Origin: Pseudomonas sp. TH31
Lineage (GTDB): Bacteria; Pseudomonadota; Gammaproteobacteria; Pseudomonadales; Pseudomonadaceae
Assembly: GCF_016650815.1 (NCBI RefSeq)
Contig: NZ_JAEKEZ010000038.1
Coordinates: 186,001 to 250,000 of the forward strand
Direction: 5' to 3'
DNA length: 64,000 nt
Below, piece by piece: positions 9,279 through 18,038 of the stretch. The position numbers were made by a program, and so were the translations under genes. Position 1 is the first letter of the stretch, and every line of letters starts with the position of its first letter. The notes beneath the pieces are model-generated. The model worked only from the letters and a program-made list of their open reading frames with translations. It searched no databases and had not been told where the DNA came from.

Positions 9279-9502
9279 TTATGAGGCGATCAGTTGGCAC
9301 AGGACGTAGTGCAGGATACCTCCGGATTTGAAGTATTCCACTTCGTTGAGTGTGTCGATCCGGTACAGGACTTCGATTTTTTCGCGGCTACCGTCTTCTC
9401 GGGTGATGGCAGGGTCAGGTTCATTCTTGGGGTCAGTTCGATGCCGGTGAGGCCGAGGATGTCAAGCGTTCCCTTGCCGGTGAGGTTGAGGCTTTGGGAT
9501 CA
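9279..9502 (-). pseudogene. acnA: Decayed 3' end of an aconitase gene (copy 2)
   Basis: On the minus strand the segment encodes SLNLTGKGTLDILGLTG, then PRMNLTL, then, after a frame slip, ITREDGSREKIEVLYRID, TLNEVEYFKSGGILHYV and CQLIAS followed by TAA at 9281-9279. This is the C-terminal about 70 residues of AcnA. The frame slip and the absence of the other roughly 840 codons make it a remnant. It is convergent with the toxin gene, exactly as copy 1 is with the 530-aa gene. Confidence 0.85.
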
Positions 9503-9633
9503 AACCCGCCATCACGGCCAGATCTTGAGCGGGTGTATAGAAATTGAGCTGGCCGATGATGTTTTTGCGGCGAATTGAGTCGTGATTCGCCGTAGTTAGA
9601 GCTTCGACACGAAGATCTTGAAAGGGCTGAGTG

Positions 9634-10190
9634 TTATAGCGACTGGCAGGCAGTGATCAAAGCGTCCAGGCCAATAGTGCGGGAGCGGTCATTACCCAAA
9701 GCGACCTTGAGTTTGTAGCAGTCATCGAGAAGACTTTGATTCGTTTGCCTAATCTCACACTTTTTGGTCAAAGCATGACCATCCGGGATGGGTGTTTCGG
9801 CATAGGGCTTGTAGCGCAAATGTAAAAGACGACGCTCCTTGTCGAGCATCTGTATTTTGTTCCTGGCTTCAAGATGGGCTGGATCTCCCGGAGTTGATTT
9901 TTTGATCGCCGGCAGGTCAAAGGAAACAGCGCGTGTGGTCGATCGGTTCACATAGGCAAATCGGTTTGAAGCGCAAAACCTGCGTCTGAGTAAATACATG
10001 ATTTTTTGCCACAGGTTTTTTTGTTCTCAGAGGCTTTGCCCTTGCTGCTTATGGCGCAGAGGTCGCCTGGAACATTGGCGCTCCACCTCAATGAGTCGGG
10101 CCAGCTATCTTTAGCGTGCAGGGCTTCTGGATCCGGAAAAGCGAATGTGCTTGGTATACCAATACGGGCTACAGGCTTCACAGTTGCCAT
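9634..10190 (-). pseudogene. Truncated, frameshifted member of the helical effector-like family (member D)
   Basis: The start at 10190 opens MATVKPVARIGIP, like member A (MATMTHVASRGIP). The frame breaks in a run of seven T (10016-10022 on the plus strand). With one more base the protein continues LWQKIMYLLRRRF, SFDLPAIKKSTPGD and DKERRLLHLRYKP, matching the other members, for about 185 residues. It then ends at a stop just after GLDALITACQSL, where members A and C run on for another 150-200 residues. It is therefore broken twice. No function is recognised. Confidence 0.7.
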
Positions 10191-10283
10191 GGTTATGCTC
10201 CCTGCTAGATATTCAAACAGAAATGATAATTTTGCCTTTGCGTCGTTGACTTGTGTAAAACGCTCTTTGTTCCAGGGGTAGGC

Positions 10284-11273
10284 TCAAGAGTTCGATTGTG
10301 TGGGGCTATTTGGGTTTTTCAGTTTTGCACGTGGGATTTTCGACGAAACAACAGCGGCCAGTTTTTTCTCATGGTCGTCAAAATTCAGTTTGCGAGCGGC
10401 CTCTTTAATGCAAGTGAGTGCGTTATTTATTTCCATGAGTTCGTGTCTGAAATACCAGGGAGAATTGCTTCTGATTGTGGTGTTTGCATCTTCCAGTGCC
10501 ATCCAGGAGCGATGGATATTTTCGATAAGCGCTTTTTTCAGGTTTCCATTATATGCCTTGTTTTGAAATTTATTATTGGGTTTTTTTAACAGTTTTTCAG
10601 TTTTCTCGATAATGAGTATACTCTCCGAACAGATCTGTTTTATCTTCTCGGTTGAGAGAATCCTTTGTTTGTCGCAATAGGCAATAATCATCGTGTCGAG
10701 CTCTCGCCTAAAGGACGTGCAATTGTCGATCAATGAACAGAGGCCAATGTCGTAAGTGCGGTCTTTGCCAAAAGCAACTTTCAGGCGTTCAAGCTCTGCT
10801 TGAGCCTTTTTAAGGTGATAGAGGTTCCTCTGTAGATCCCGTATAACAGAAGTGCGTTTATTCTCTTTGGCGGGTGCCGCGGAGCTAGACCCGTAGTGGC
10901 GTCGTATAACCAGAATGTTCTGGTCAAGCTTGGTTATTTTTTTACTGGCTTTGGTGTGCAATTCATCGCCCGGAAGTGAACGTTTTATGGCACCAGCGTC
11001 AAAATAAAAAGTATTGCCATAAAAGTTAAACGCGTGGGGTGTAGTTGGCGACTTGCATTGGAAAAAATGAATAAATTTTTTAAGCAGTGATGTACGTTTG
11101 GGGGGCTCAGTCTGCTCGGCTATAGGGCGTAAAGTATGAGCAGTGTCGCTTGTTGATACCAGCGAAGCCCGCACATTATTATTGGGTACCAAGATCGGGA
11201 TTTCTCGGTTGTCGGCAATGTATCGGGTGGCTGCGCTACCGGAGCTGCAGGCTGCTTGCATTCCCACTGTCAT
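10284..11273 (-). CDS. Intact member of the helical effector-like family (member C)
   Basis: Encodes 329 aa; GGAG nine bases upstream favours the ATG at 11273 over the one at 11288. The N terminus is Ser/Ala/Thr-rich (MTVGMQAACSSGSAATRY). A block YFDAGAIKRSLPGDELH (about residue 95) aligns with members A and D. The rest is predicted to be strongly helical, Lys/Glu-rich, with KKAQAELERLKVAFGKDRTYDIGL followed by a SLIDNCTSF helix shared with A and D (GLDTLIDMYESL; GLDALITACQSL). There is no signal peptide and no transmembrane segment. It is AT-rich relative to the chromosome, in keeping with transfer. No known domain is recognised. Confidence 0.65.
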   Translation of the reverse strand: MTVGMQAACSSGSAATRYIADNREIPILVPNNNVRASLVSTSDTAHTLRPIAEQTEPPKRTSLLKKFIHFFQCKSPTTPHAFNFYGNTFYFDAGAIKRSLPGDELHTKASKKITKLDQNILVIRRHYGSSSAAPAKENKRTSVIRDLQRNLYHLKKAQAELERLKVAFGKDRTYDIGLCSLIDNCTSFRRELDTMIIAYCDKQRILSTEKIKQICSESILIIEKTEKLLKKPNNKFQNKAYNGNLKKALIENIHRSWMALEDANTTIRSNSPWYFRHELMEINNALTCIKEAARKLNFDDHEKKLAAVVSSKIPRAKLKNPNSPTQSNS

Positions 11274-11394
11274 AGTGACTGACTCCATGTGTGAATAAAA
11301 ACATCAATATCAACGCTGTTTTCGCAGCGCCATGCGTAAAAAAGCTCATCGCCAGGGTCGCTCCTCGCTCAATAGACTCATGCGCAAGAAAATA

Positions 11395-11910
11395 TCAGGG
11401 TGCCTTAAGCTGCGCATTCTTGTCAGAGGTTCGCGTCAGGCTGTTCGGGTTTATAAGTGCTTGCCGAACGAAGTGTGACAATTGCTTTAGCTCAAGGTAG
11501 CTTCCGCTGGTTGATGGAGTGTTATTTATAGCAAGGGTTGCGATCTTGTCTTTCAGCTGTTGTTCGCTCAGTAGTAGGTCCTGCGTCAATTGTCTTTCTG
11601 TGTCGCTTACAGATTCAAAACCCATGCCCCTGGCGGTCCCAGTGTTCGGCGTACTCGCCAGTTCTGCGGCCTTGGCGATCATCTCGTTGCAAGTCTGTTC
11701 TATTGGTTTTACGGTTATTTTACCTAAAGGCTGAGCTCCATGGGGTGGAGGACTTTTCTTTATCGGGGTCAGGGCGTTTGAACCATTCCCGGTTGAAAAA
11801 GCGCAGGTGGAGAGGTGTTTGTGTGGCGCAACTTGTTGGCTCGAGTCGAGATTGTTCGCGCTATCACGAGTTTTTACATGCGCCACATTTGGTAAGCCCA
11901 AGGCGTCCAT
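11395..11910 (-). CDS. Short member of the helical effector-like family (member B)
   Basis: Encodes 171 aa, starting two bases after the stop of member A, so the two are probably co-translated. The C-terminal half (GMGFESVSDTERQLTQDLL ... SEQQLKDKIATL ... LKQLSHFVRQAL) aligns with the C-terminal half of member A (TMGFASVDDAKTSLSEEL ... KKLIEQLTTL ... IKNIGFIKTAL). The N-terminal 85 residues are low-complexity and Ser/Pro/Asn-rich. It thus looks like a paralogue keeping only the second domain. Function unknown. Confidence 0.6.
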   Translation of the reverse strand: MDALGLPNVAHVKTRDSANNLDSSQQVAPHKHLSTCAFSTGNGSNALTPIKKSPPPHGAQPLGKITVKPIEQTCNEMIAKAAELASTPNTGTARGMGFESVSDTERQLTQDLLLSEQQLKDKIATLAINNTPSTSGSYLELKQLSHFVRQALINPNSLTRTSDKNAQLKAP

Positions 11911-11912
11911 GT

Positions 11913-13033
11913 CTACCTGACGACAGGGGGGGACAAAGAGACGGTGTCTGACATCAGGCTAAGGTCTGTTTTTTCAAGTGTTTCATGGGGCCTAATCACA
12001 GTAGGCTGAGGGTGTGAAACTTTTTTACCGAGCATGGGTTTCTGGCCTGCTGAAGCAGATTTCCAAGGCGCGATTTTTTTCAGCAGTGATTCGGCTTCTT
12101 TCTGTGCAAGATGTTCCTGGCGATCTTGTTGGCGTTTATCGAATTCCAAGTCTTTAAGTGCTGTTTTAATGAAGCCGATATTTTTTATGAGCTGAGGATG
12201 AATGCTTTTGTGATGAATGCCAGGGTTATTATTGAGGGTGGTAAGTTGCTCGATCAATTTTTTCTCGCCAGTGGAAAGTTCCTCGGATAGGCTCGTTTTT
12301 GCATCGTCTACAGAGGCGAACCCCATGGTTTTTGCCATCCTTGGGCTCGGCTTGTCCACCAGTTTTTCAGTTTTCTTGATCGTTGAGTCGATGTCTTCAA
12401 AAGTCTGTTCTATGCGGGCTTGCGAAATGTCCCGGTTATTATGAAAGTTTGTAAGGCGCCCGTTGTCGAGATCTTTTCCAAGAGATTCATACATATCGAT
12501 CAAGGTATCAAGGCCAATCGCGCTAATGTGTACATCACCCAAGGAATCCTTCATCTTTCTGGCTTCTCCGAAGCAAGACTGTACGGTGTCATAGATCTTG
12601 CACATTTCGCCGAACGCCTGCAGCTCTTCACCCTTTTCGGTGAGCTTGCTGTCGAAGTGTTCGAAGTCGGATTGGAGCACGCGACATTTTTCGCGAAGTT
12701 TATTTATATTTCCCATGGCCTCAAGGCTGACCGAGTCCCCGGGGTTGATCGTGTTATGGCACTGAGATTGAAACGAGTCGGCCCAAGAGTCGATTTGCCA
12801 ATATAGGTCGCTCGGTCCAACAGTCGGCTTTTGAGAAGGCTTATGATTTTTTGACCTTTTGCTTTTGCTCGCTTTTGCGTGGCGGCTGCCTTGTCGATCG
12901 ATGAGAGCGAGTCGCAGACATTGGTGACTGAAGACAACGAGGGCTGCAAAGCTGTTTTAGCGCTGAGGTCTTCATCCGCAGGTCTGTAGGTGCCCGGTAT
13001 TCCCCTGCTTGCCACATGCGTCATAGTCGCCAT
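11913..13033 (-). pseudogene. Frameshifted member of the helical effector-like family (member A)
   Basis: Two overlapping frames make one gene. The first starts at 13033 (MATMTHVASRGIPGTYR) and reaches RFNLSAITRSTPG. The frame is then lost in the CCCCGGGG tract at 12737-12744, and the second frame resumes DSVSLEAMGNINKLREK. One added base restores 373 codons. Residues about 120-330 are a helical, Lys/Glu/Asp-rich region (EKGEELQAFGEM; SVDDAKTSLSEELSTGEKKL). Its start lies some 30 bp from the truncated AraD1 gene, so any promoter would lie inside that remnant. It could be a pseudogene or a base-calling loss. Confidence 0.65.
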
Positions 13034-13063
13034 AAGTTGCTCGCTCTCATTCAGAAATCAAAA

Positions 13064-13504
13064 GGCTATGCGCTGGGCAACGAGTTCTCCGACCACGTGA
13101 TGGAGCGCAAGAATTACCTCTACCTCGCGCACTCGAAATTGCGCAGTTGCAGCTATGGCCCGGAACTTCGGGTCGGTGAACTGCCTCAACACCTGGCAGG
13201 CACCAGCCGCATCCTGCGTGATGGCGAGGTGCTGTGGCAGCACGAGTTCCTCAGTGGCGAGGCCAATATGTGCCACAGCCTGGAAAACCTCGAATACCAC
13301 CATTTCAAGTACAGCCAGTTCCTGCGGCCGGGGGACGTGCACATTCACTTCTTCGGCACCGCGACCCTGTCCTTCGCCGATGGCATCCGCACCCAACCGG
13401 GTGATGTGTTTGAAATCAGCCAGGCCGAGTTCGGTGCACCGTTGATCAACGGCATTGCGCCGGTGGCTGCAGCGTTCGAACCCGGCACCGTCGGCACCCT
13501 TTAA
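13064..13504 (+). pseudogene. AraD1-family gene, 3' half only
   Basis: The 147 residues from GYALGNEFSDHVMERKN to FEPGTVGTL are a close match to the C-terminal half of AraD1/GguC-type (fumarylacetoacetate-hydrolase-fold) proteins, which are normally about 330 aa. They include GEANMCHSLENLEYHHFKY, FLRPGDVHIHFFGTATL and FADGIRTQPGDVFEI. The N-terminal half, with its start, is absent; upstream DNA is the effector island. The reading frame stays open, so the break is a clean junction near 13060. The stop overlaps the ribosome-binding site of the aldehyde dehydrogenase, so the two genes formed an operon for sugar-acid degradation before the insertion. Confidence 0.85.
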
Positions 13505-13514
13505 GGAGATCCGC

Positions 13515-15095
13515 ATGACCCCGATCCTCGGCCACAACTACATCGGCGATCAGCGCAGCGCGGCCGGCGCGGTCAAATTGCAAAGTGTCGACGCCACGAC
13601 CGGTGAAGCCTTGCCCGGTGACTTCTACCAGGCAACTGCGCAAGAAGTGGACGCCGCCGCCAAGGCTGCTGCCAGCGCGTACCCGGCCTATCGCAGCCTG
13701 AGTGCCGAGCGACGAGCGCAGTTTCTGGACGCCATCGCCGATGAACTCGATGCCCTCGGCGATGACTTCGTCGCCGTGGTCTGCCGCGAAACCGCGTTGC
13801 CCGCCGGCCGTATCCAGGGTGAGCGAGGTCGCACAAGTGGCCAGATGCGTTTGTTCGCCAAGGTTCTGCGGCGCGGCGATTTCCATGGCGCGCGGATCGA
13901 TCAGGCCTTGCCCGAGCGTCAACCGCTGCCGCGTCCCGACCTGCGTCAGTACCGCATCGGCCTTGGCCCGGTGGCGGTGTTCGGCGCCAGTAACTTCCCG
14001 TTGGCATTCTCTACCGCGGGTGGCGACACCGCCTCGGCGCTGGCCGCCGGTTGCCCGGTGGTGTTCAAGGCGCACAGCGGTCATATGGCGACCGCAGAAT
14101 GGGTCGCCGATGCAATCATCCGCGCCACCGAAAAAACCGCGATGCCGGCCGGGGTGTTCAACATGATCTACGGCGGCGGGGTCGGCGAAGCACTGGTCAA
14201 GCATCCGGCGATCCGGGCGGTAGGCTTTACTGGTTCGCTCAAGGGCGGTCGTGCCTTGTGCGACTTGGCCGCCGCCCGGCCGCAGCCGATTCCGGTGTTC
14301 GCCGAGATGTCGAGCATCAACCCGGTGATCGTGTTGCCTCAGGCGCTGGCGGCCCGGGCTGTAACCATCGCCCGTGAGCTGACGGCGTCGGTGGTGCAGG
14401 GCTGTGGTCAGTTCTGTACCAGTCCGGGGTTGGTGATCGGCATGCGTTCGCCGCCGTTCAGCGCGTTCATGCAGCAGGTAGCGGGGCTGATCGCTGATCA
14501 ACCGGCGCAAACCATGCTCAATGCCGGGACGTTGGGTAGCTATGGCAAGGGTTTGCAAAAACTTCTGGCGCATCCGGGTATTGAGCACTTGGCCGGTAGC
14601 CCGCAACAAGGCAAGCAGGCGCAGCCACAACTGTTCAAGGCGAATGTGAGTCTGTTGATCGAGGGTGATGAAGCCTTGCAGGAAGAAGTGTTTGGTCCGG
14701 CTACAGTGTTCGTCGAGGTCGCGGATCAGGCGCAGCTCAGCGCCGCGTTGAACGGGCTGCACGGGCAACTGACGGCGACGATCATCGGCGAGCCGGCGGA
14801 CTTTGAACAGTTCGGCGAGTTGACCGCATTGCTGGAGCAGAAGGTCGGGCGAATATTGCTTAACGGCTATCCGACCGGCGTTGAGGTCTGCGACTCGATG
14901 GTTCACGGCGGGCCGTATCCGGCGACGTCCGATGCCCGCGGCACCTCGGTCGGCACCTTGGCCATCGACCGCTTCCTGCGCCCGGTGTGCTTCCAGAACT
15001 ACCCGGACAGCTTGCTGCCAGAGCCCTTGAAAAACGCCAACCCGCTGCGAATCCAGCGACTGGTGGACGGCAAACCATCGCGCGAGGCCCTCTAA
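13515..15095 (+). CDS. NADP-dependent aldehyde dehydrogenase (alpha-ketoglutaric semialdehyde dehydrogenase type)
   Basis: Encodes 526 aa; AAGGAGAT seven bases upstream sets the start. The Rossmann/catalytic features are VFGASNFPLAFSTAGGDTASALAAG, VGFTGSLKGG, the EMSSINPVIVLP glutamate loop and the catalytic cysteine in GCGQFCTSPGLV. This subgroup oxidises 2,5-dioxopentanoate to 2-oxoglutarate at the end of pentose, galactarate and hydroxyproline routes, consistent with the AraD1 partner upstream. With AraD1 broken, its original promoter has probably been lost and its expression may now depend on island sequence. Its last about 200 bp are duplicated downstream. Confidence 0.88.
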   Translation: MTPILGHNYIGDQRSAAGAVKLQSVDATTGEALPGDFYQATAQEVDAAAKAAASAYPAYRSLSAERRAQFLDAIADELDALGDDFVAVVCRETALPAGRIQGERGRTSGQMRLFAKVLRRGDFHGARIDQALPERQPLPRPDLRQYRIGLGPVAVFGASNFPLAFSTAGGDTASALAAGCPVVFKAHSGHMATAEWVADAIIRATEKTAMPAGVFNMIYGGGVGEALVKHPAIRAVGFTGSLKGGRALCDLAAARPQPIPVFAEMSSINPVIVLPQALAARAVTIARELTASVVQGCGQFCTSPGLVIGMRSPPFSAFMQQVAGLIADQPAQTMLNAGTLGSYGKGLQKLLAHPGIEHLAGSPQQGKQAQPQLFKANVSLLIEGDEALQEEVFGPATVFVEVADQAQLSAALNGLHGQLTATIIGEPADFEQFGELTALLEQKVGRILLNGYPTGVEVCDSMVHGGPYPATSDARGTSVGTLAIDRFLRPVCFQNYPDSLLPEPLKNANPLRIQRLVDGKPSREAL

Positions 15096-15773
15096 CGGCC
15101 AACCGCAATCCTTGTAGGAGCTGCCGAAGGCTCGGGCCGCGTTCGGACGATCTTTTGACTTTGTTTTTAAGGATCAAGATCAAAAGATCGCAGCCTTCGG
15201 CAGCTCCTACAGGGAAGAGCCCTATCATTGGCTCTTTCCAATTGAATGATCGATGACTGCGACTCGATGGTTCACGGCGGGCCGTATCCGGCGACGTCCG
15301 ATGCCCGCGGCACCTCGGTCGGCACCTTGGCCATCGACCGCTTCCTGCGCCCGGTGTGCTTCCAGAACTACCCGGACAGCTTGCTGCCAGAGCCCTTGAA
15401 AAACGCCAACCCGCTGCGAATCCAGCGACTGGTGGACGGCAAACCATCGCGCGAGGCCCTCTAACGGCCAACCGCAATCCTTGTAGGAGCTGCCGAAGGC
15501 TCGGGCCGCGTTCGGACGATCTTTTGACTTTGTTTTTAAGGATCAAGATCAAAAGATCGCAGCCTTCGGCAGCTCCTACAGGGAAGAGCCCTAACATTGC
15601 TTCTTTCCAATTGAATGATTGATGTCTGCGACTCGATGGTTCACGGTGGGCCGCGTTCGGACGATCTTTTGACTTTGATCCTTAAAAACAAAGTCAAAAG
15701 ATCGCAGCCTTCGGCAGCTCCTACGGGGAAGAGCAGCTATCATTGGCTCTTTCCAATTGAATGACTGATGACC
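14888..15773 (+). repeat. 369-bp tandem duplication: 3' end of aldehyde dehydrogenase plus REP, in three copies
   Basis: Unit 1 is 14888-15256, unit 2 is 15257-15625, and unit 3 starts at 15626. Each begins CTGCGACTCGATGGTTCACGG. Units 1 and 2 are nearly identical and hold the last about 200 bp of the dehydrogenase gene, its stop, a REP hairpin and the leader of the next gene. Unit 3 joins GGGCCG of the coding part directly to GGGCCG in the REP, losing about 220 bp. The open frame at 15246-15464 is only this duplicate and is not a gene. Confidence 0.95.
15114..15210. repeat. REP hairpin (unit 1; repeated at 15483-15579 and, rearranged, at about 15647-15724)
   Basis: GTAGGAGCTGCCGAAGG at one end is the complement of CCTTCGGCAGCTCCTAC at the other, with GATCTTTTGA arms inside. 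It can also serve as a transcription terminator after the dehydrogenase gene. Confidence 0.85.
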
Positions 15774-16073
15774 ATGACTGCCGTAACCGATACCTTGCTC
15801 AATGCCCTCGAAAACTGCGACATGCTGGAAATCGACGGCTTGCACGCCTCTGATTTCTACCTCGGTGAAGAAGACGACAGTCTGAATATCGAATGCATGG
15901 ACGGCCGGGCGCTCAAGCATTGGGAATTCAGCAAGGCTCAAATTGAGGCAGCCACCTTTGACCCAACCCTGCAAAGCTGGCTCGTTACCGATGATTCCGG
16001 TGAGCATCGGCTGCTGTGCATGAGCGCCTTCGGTGGTGCTGACGACGAGGAAGCAGAGAATGAAGATGCGTAG
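15768..16073 (+). CDS. DUF5629-type small acidic protein
   Basis: 101 aa (or 99 from the ATG at 15774, which gives MTAVTDTLLNALENCDM). It is acidic, without a signal peptide or membrane segment, and has a conserved MLEIDGLHASDF block typical of a Pseudomonas-only family known as DUF5629. The biochemical role is not known. Its end overlaps the start of the lactonase gene by 14 bp, so the two are probably co-translated. The leader of this gene is the tail of the 369-bp repeat unit. Confidence 0.7.
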   Translation: MTMTAVTDTLLNALENCDMLEIDGLHASDFYLGEEDDSLNIECMDGRALKHWEFSKAQIEAATFDPTLQSWLVTDDSGEHRLLCMSAFGGADDEEAENEDA

Positions 16074-17235
16074 TTTCTGGCCACTGTTGATGGCGGGCAG
16101 TGTCGGCGCCATGGGCGTTCAGGCCGCCACCGTCGACGATTATCAACTGCTGGTCGGCTCTTATACGGCAGGCCAGAGCCAGGGGATTTATCGCCTGAAC
16201 TTCGACAGTGCCACCGGGCAGATCGACGCCAGGCCACTGCAAGTGGTCAAGAGCGAAAACCCGTCCTGGCTGACCGTGTCCAAGGACCAGCATCACCTGT
16301 TTGTGGTCAACGAAAACGGCCCGGGGCAGGCCGACCCGGTCGGGAAGGTCAGCAGCTATGCGATCAATCCCAAGACCCATGAGCTGAGCCTGATCAGTCA
16401 GGTCCAGAGCCTGGGCAACGAGCCGACCCATTCGAGCCTCAGCGGCGATGGCACTCACCTGTTCGTCAGCAACTACTCGGTGGTTGAAGATCCGGGCGGC
16501 ACCCTCGCGGTATTGCCGGTGGGCGCTGATGGCAAGCTCAAGCCGGTGGTGCAGATGAGCAGCCATCCGTCGAGCCGGGTCAACCCGGAGCGGCAGATGT
16601 CGGCGCACGTGCATTCGACGATTTCCTCGCCAGACGGCAAGTACGTGTTCTCCAATGACCTGGGGGCGGACAAGATCTTTGTCTACCACTTCAATCCAAA
16701 GGCCAACCCGCTACTGCCACTGACGCCAGCGACTCCGGCCTCGGTGCAATTGCCAGCGGGCAGCGGGCCGCGTCATCTGCTGTTCAGCGCCGATGGCAAA
16801 CACGCCTGGCTGAGCATGGAAATGAGCGCCCAGGTGGCAGTGTTCGATTACCAGGACGGCACGCTCAAGCAAACCCAGATGGTCGATCTGGCGGCGGGGC
16901 AACCCACTTCCGACAAGGCTGGCGCGGCGCTTCACGCCTCAGCCGATGGCAAGTTCCTCTACGTCAGCAACCGTGGCACCGCCAACCAGATGCTGGTGTT
17001 TGCCATCGACCCGGCGACCGGCCAGCTCAAAGAGCTGCAGCGCCGTTCGGTGGAAGGCGATCACCCGCGCGAATTCAGCCTCGACCCCAGTGGCAAATTC
17101 CTCTTGATCGCCAACCAGAAAAGTAACGAGATTGTCGTCGTCGAGCGCGATGCCAAGACCGGTCTGCTCGGCAAAATCGTGCAGAAACTGCCGATGGATG
17201 CCCCCAGCGACCTCAAGTTCCTGCTGCGTCAATAG
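16060..17235 (+). CDS. Periplasmic lactonase, 7-bladed beta-propeller (6-phosphogluconolactonase family)
   Basis: Encodes 391 aa. The start at 16060 gives a signal peptide (KMRSFWPLLMAGSVGAMGV, cleavage after VQA). The body consists of repeated blades such as LLVGSYTAGQSQGIYRLNF, NPSWLTVSKDQHHLFVVNE, STISSPDGKYVFSNDLGAD and GPRHLLFSADGKHAWLS, as in the YbhE/Pgl lactonase family. The export signal makes a periplasmic aldonolactonase more likely than a cytosolic pentose-phosphate enzyme. That fits the neighbouring sugar-acid genes, where a lactone would be opened before uptake or oxidation. Substrate not determined. Confidence 0.85.
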   Translation: MKMRSFWPLLMAGSVGAMGVQAATVDDYQLLVGSYTAGQSQGIYRLNFDSATGQIDARPLQVVKSENPSWLTVSKDQHHLFVVNENGPGQADPVGKVSSYAINPKTHELSLISQVQSLGNEPTHSSLSGDGTHLFVSNYSVVEDPGGTLAVLPVGADGKLKPVVQMSSHPSSRVNPERQMSAHVHSTISSPDGKYVFSNDLGADKIFVYHFNPKANPLLPLTPATPASVQLPAGSGPRHLLFSADGKHAWLSMEMSAQVAVFDYQDGTLKQTQMVDLAAGQPTSDKAGAALHASADGKFLYVSNRGTANQMLVFAIDPATGQLKELQRRSVEGDHPREFSLDPSGKFLLIANQKSNEIVVVERDAKTGLLGKIVQKLPMDAPSDLKFLLRQ

Positions 17236-17391
17236 GCCGCAGGCCCCGGTTGATGGGGCCTGCACCCTTCTATTAATGAGACTGATATCGGCTAATGCTA
17301 CAAAGCATTTCAAGGCGCGGACCCTCGGGGAGTAAGTTTGCTTCACGGCCTGACCAGGCAAGCAAGCCAACTGACTCCGAGGAATACCATC

Positions 17392-17571
17392 ATGAACTTC
17401 AATCTCTTCTCCATCATCGCTGCATCCGCTATCTCTGCCACCGTTGCCCTGCCAGCCAGTGCCAACGTTGAAATCAACAGCAAAAAATCCCACACCCAGA
17501 GCTACACCCAGAAATACCTGCAACAAAGCGCCAACTTCTACGCCGCGCTGGATCACAAAACCCAAGCCTGA
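17392..17571 (+). CDS. Small secreted protein of unknown function
   Basis: 59 aa with a clear signal peptide (MNFNLFSIIAASAISATVA, cleavage after PASA) and a mature part of about 34 residues rich in Gln, Ser, Tyr and Lys. GAGGAAT upstream supports the start at 17392 rather than the longer frame from 17338. A REP hairpin follows. It has no recognised domain. Confidence 0.6.
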   Translation: MNFNLFSIIAASAISATVALPASANVEINSKKSHTQSYTQKYLQQSANFYAALDHKTQA

Positions 17572-17598
17572 AATCTGCAAACTTCATCGCGCTCCCTG

Positions 17599-17681
17599 GT
17601 AGGAGCTGCCGAAGGCTGCGATCTTTTGATCTTGATCTTAAAAATCAAAGTCAAAAGATCGCAGCCTTCGGCAGCTCCTAC
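17599..17681. repeat. REP hairpin
   Basis: Near-perfect palindrome with GTAGGAGCTGCCGAAGGCTG at one end and its complement at the other, with GATCTTTTGA arms. Same family as the copies at 15114 and 18308. Confidence 0.9.
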
Positions 17682-17822
17682 TTGTGTATAGGTTTTAACC
17701 AGCGTCGAGATAGGCGGGCTTAATGATCAACCAAGCTGATGGTCACTATGGAAAACCCTGAGTGGTTGGCCCGGGTTTTTGATCGATCCTGTGGGCACTG
17801 AAACATGCCCACGGAGAACACC

Positions 17823-18038
17823 ATGGCCAGCGCAATCCTCACTTCTGCCAAACACGGCGCCTATGTGGCCATCGGTCTTTACGTGGCCATGGTGCTGGTT
17901 GTCAGCCTCTCGGCTCAATCGCAACAAGACCTTAAGGCGCCGATCCAAGTCGCCTATCCCGCCATCCAGTTCGAACACCGCGCGCTACAGAATGCGGTGG
18001 TCGATCACGGCGATGTGTTGGGAGCGGTCGGCGCATGA
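17823..18038 (+). CDS. Small single-span membrane protein
   Basis: 71 aa from the ATG at 17823 (ACGGAG nine bases upstream). One hydrophobic helix (GAYVAIGLYVAMVLVVSLSA, residues about 12-32) is followed by a short, probably periplasmic tail. It overlaps the next ORF by four bases (ATGA), so the two small proteins form a translationally coupled pair. No family recognised. Confidence 0.6.
   Translation: MASAILTSAKHGAYVAIGLYVAMVLVVSLSAQSQQDLKAPIQVAYPAIQFEHRALQNAVVDHGDVLGAVGA

Noticed and set aside
9279..9502. Possible functional small gene
   Set aside because: It is a fragment of aconitase with a frame slip and no start.
13446..14906. A 486-codon minus-strand open frame
   Set aside because: Antisense to the aldehyde dehydrogenase, with no domain.
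15246..15464. Plus-strand 72-codon frame identical to the end of the dehydrogenase
   Set aside because: It is copy 2 of the tandem duplication and lacks a ribosome-binding site.
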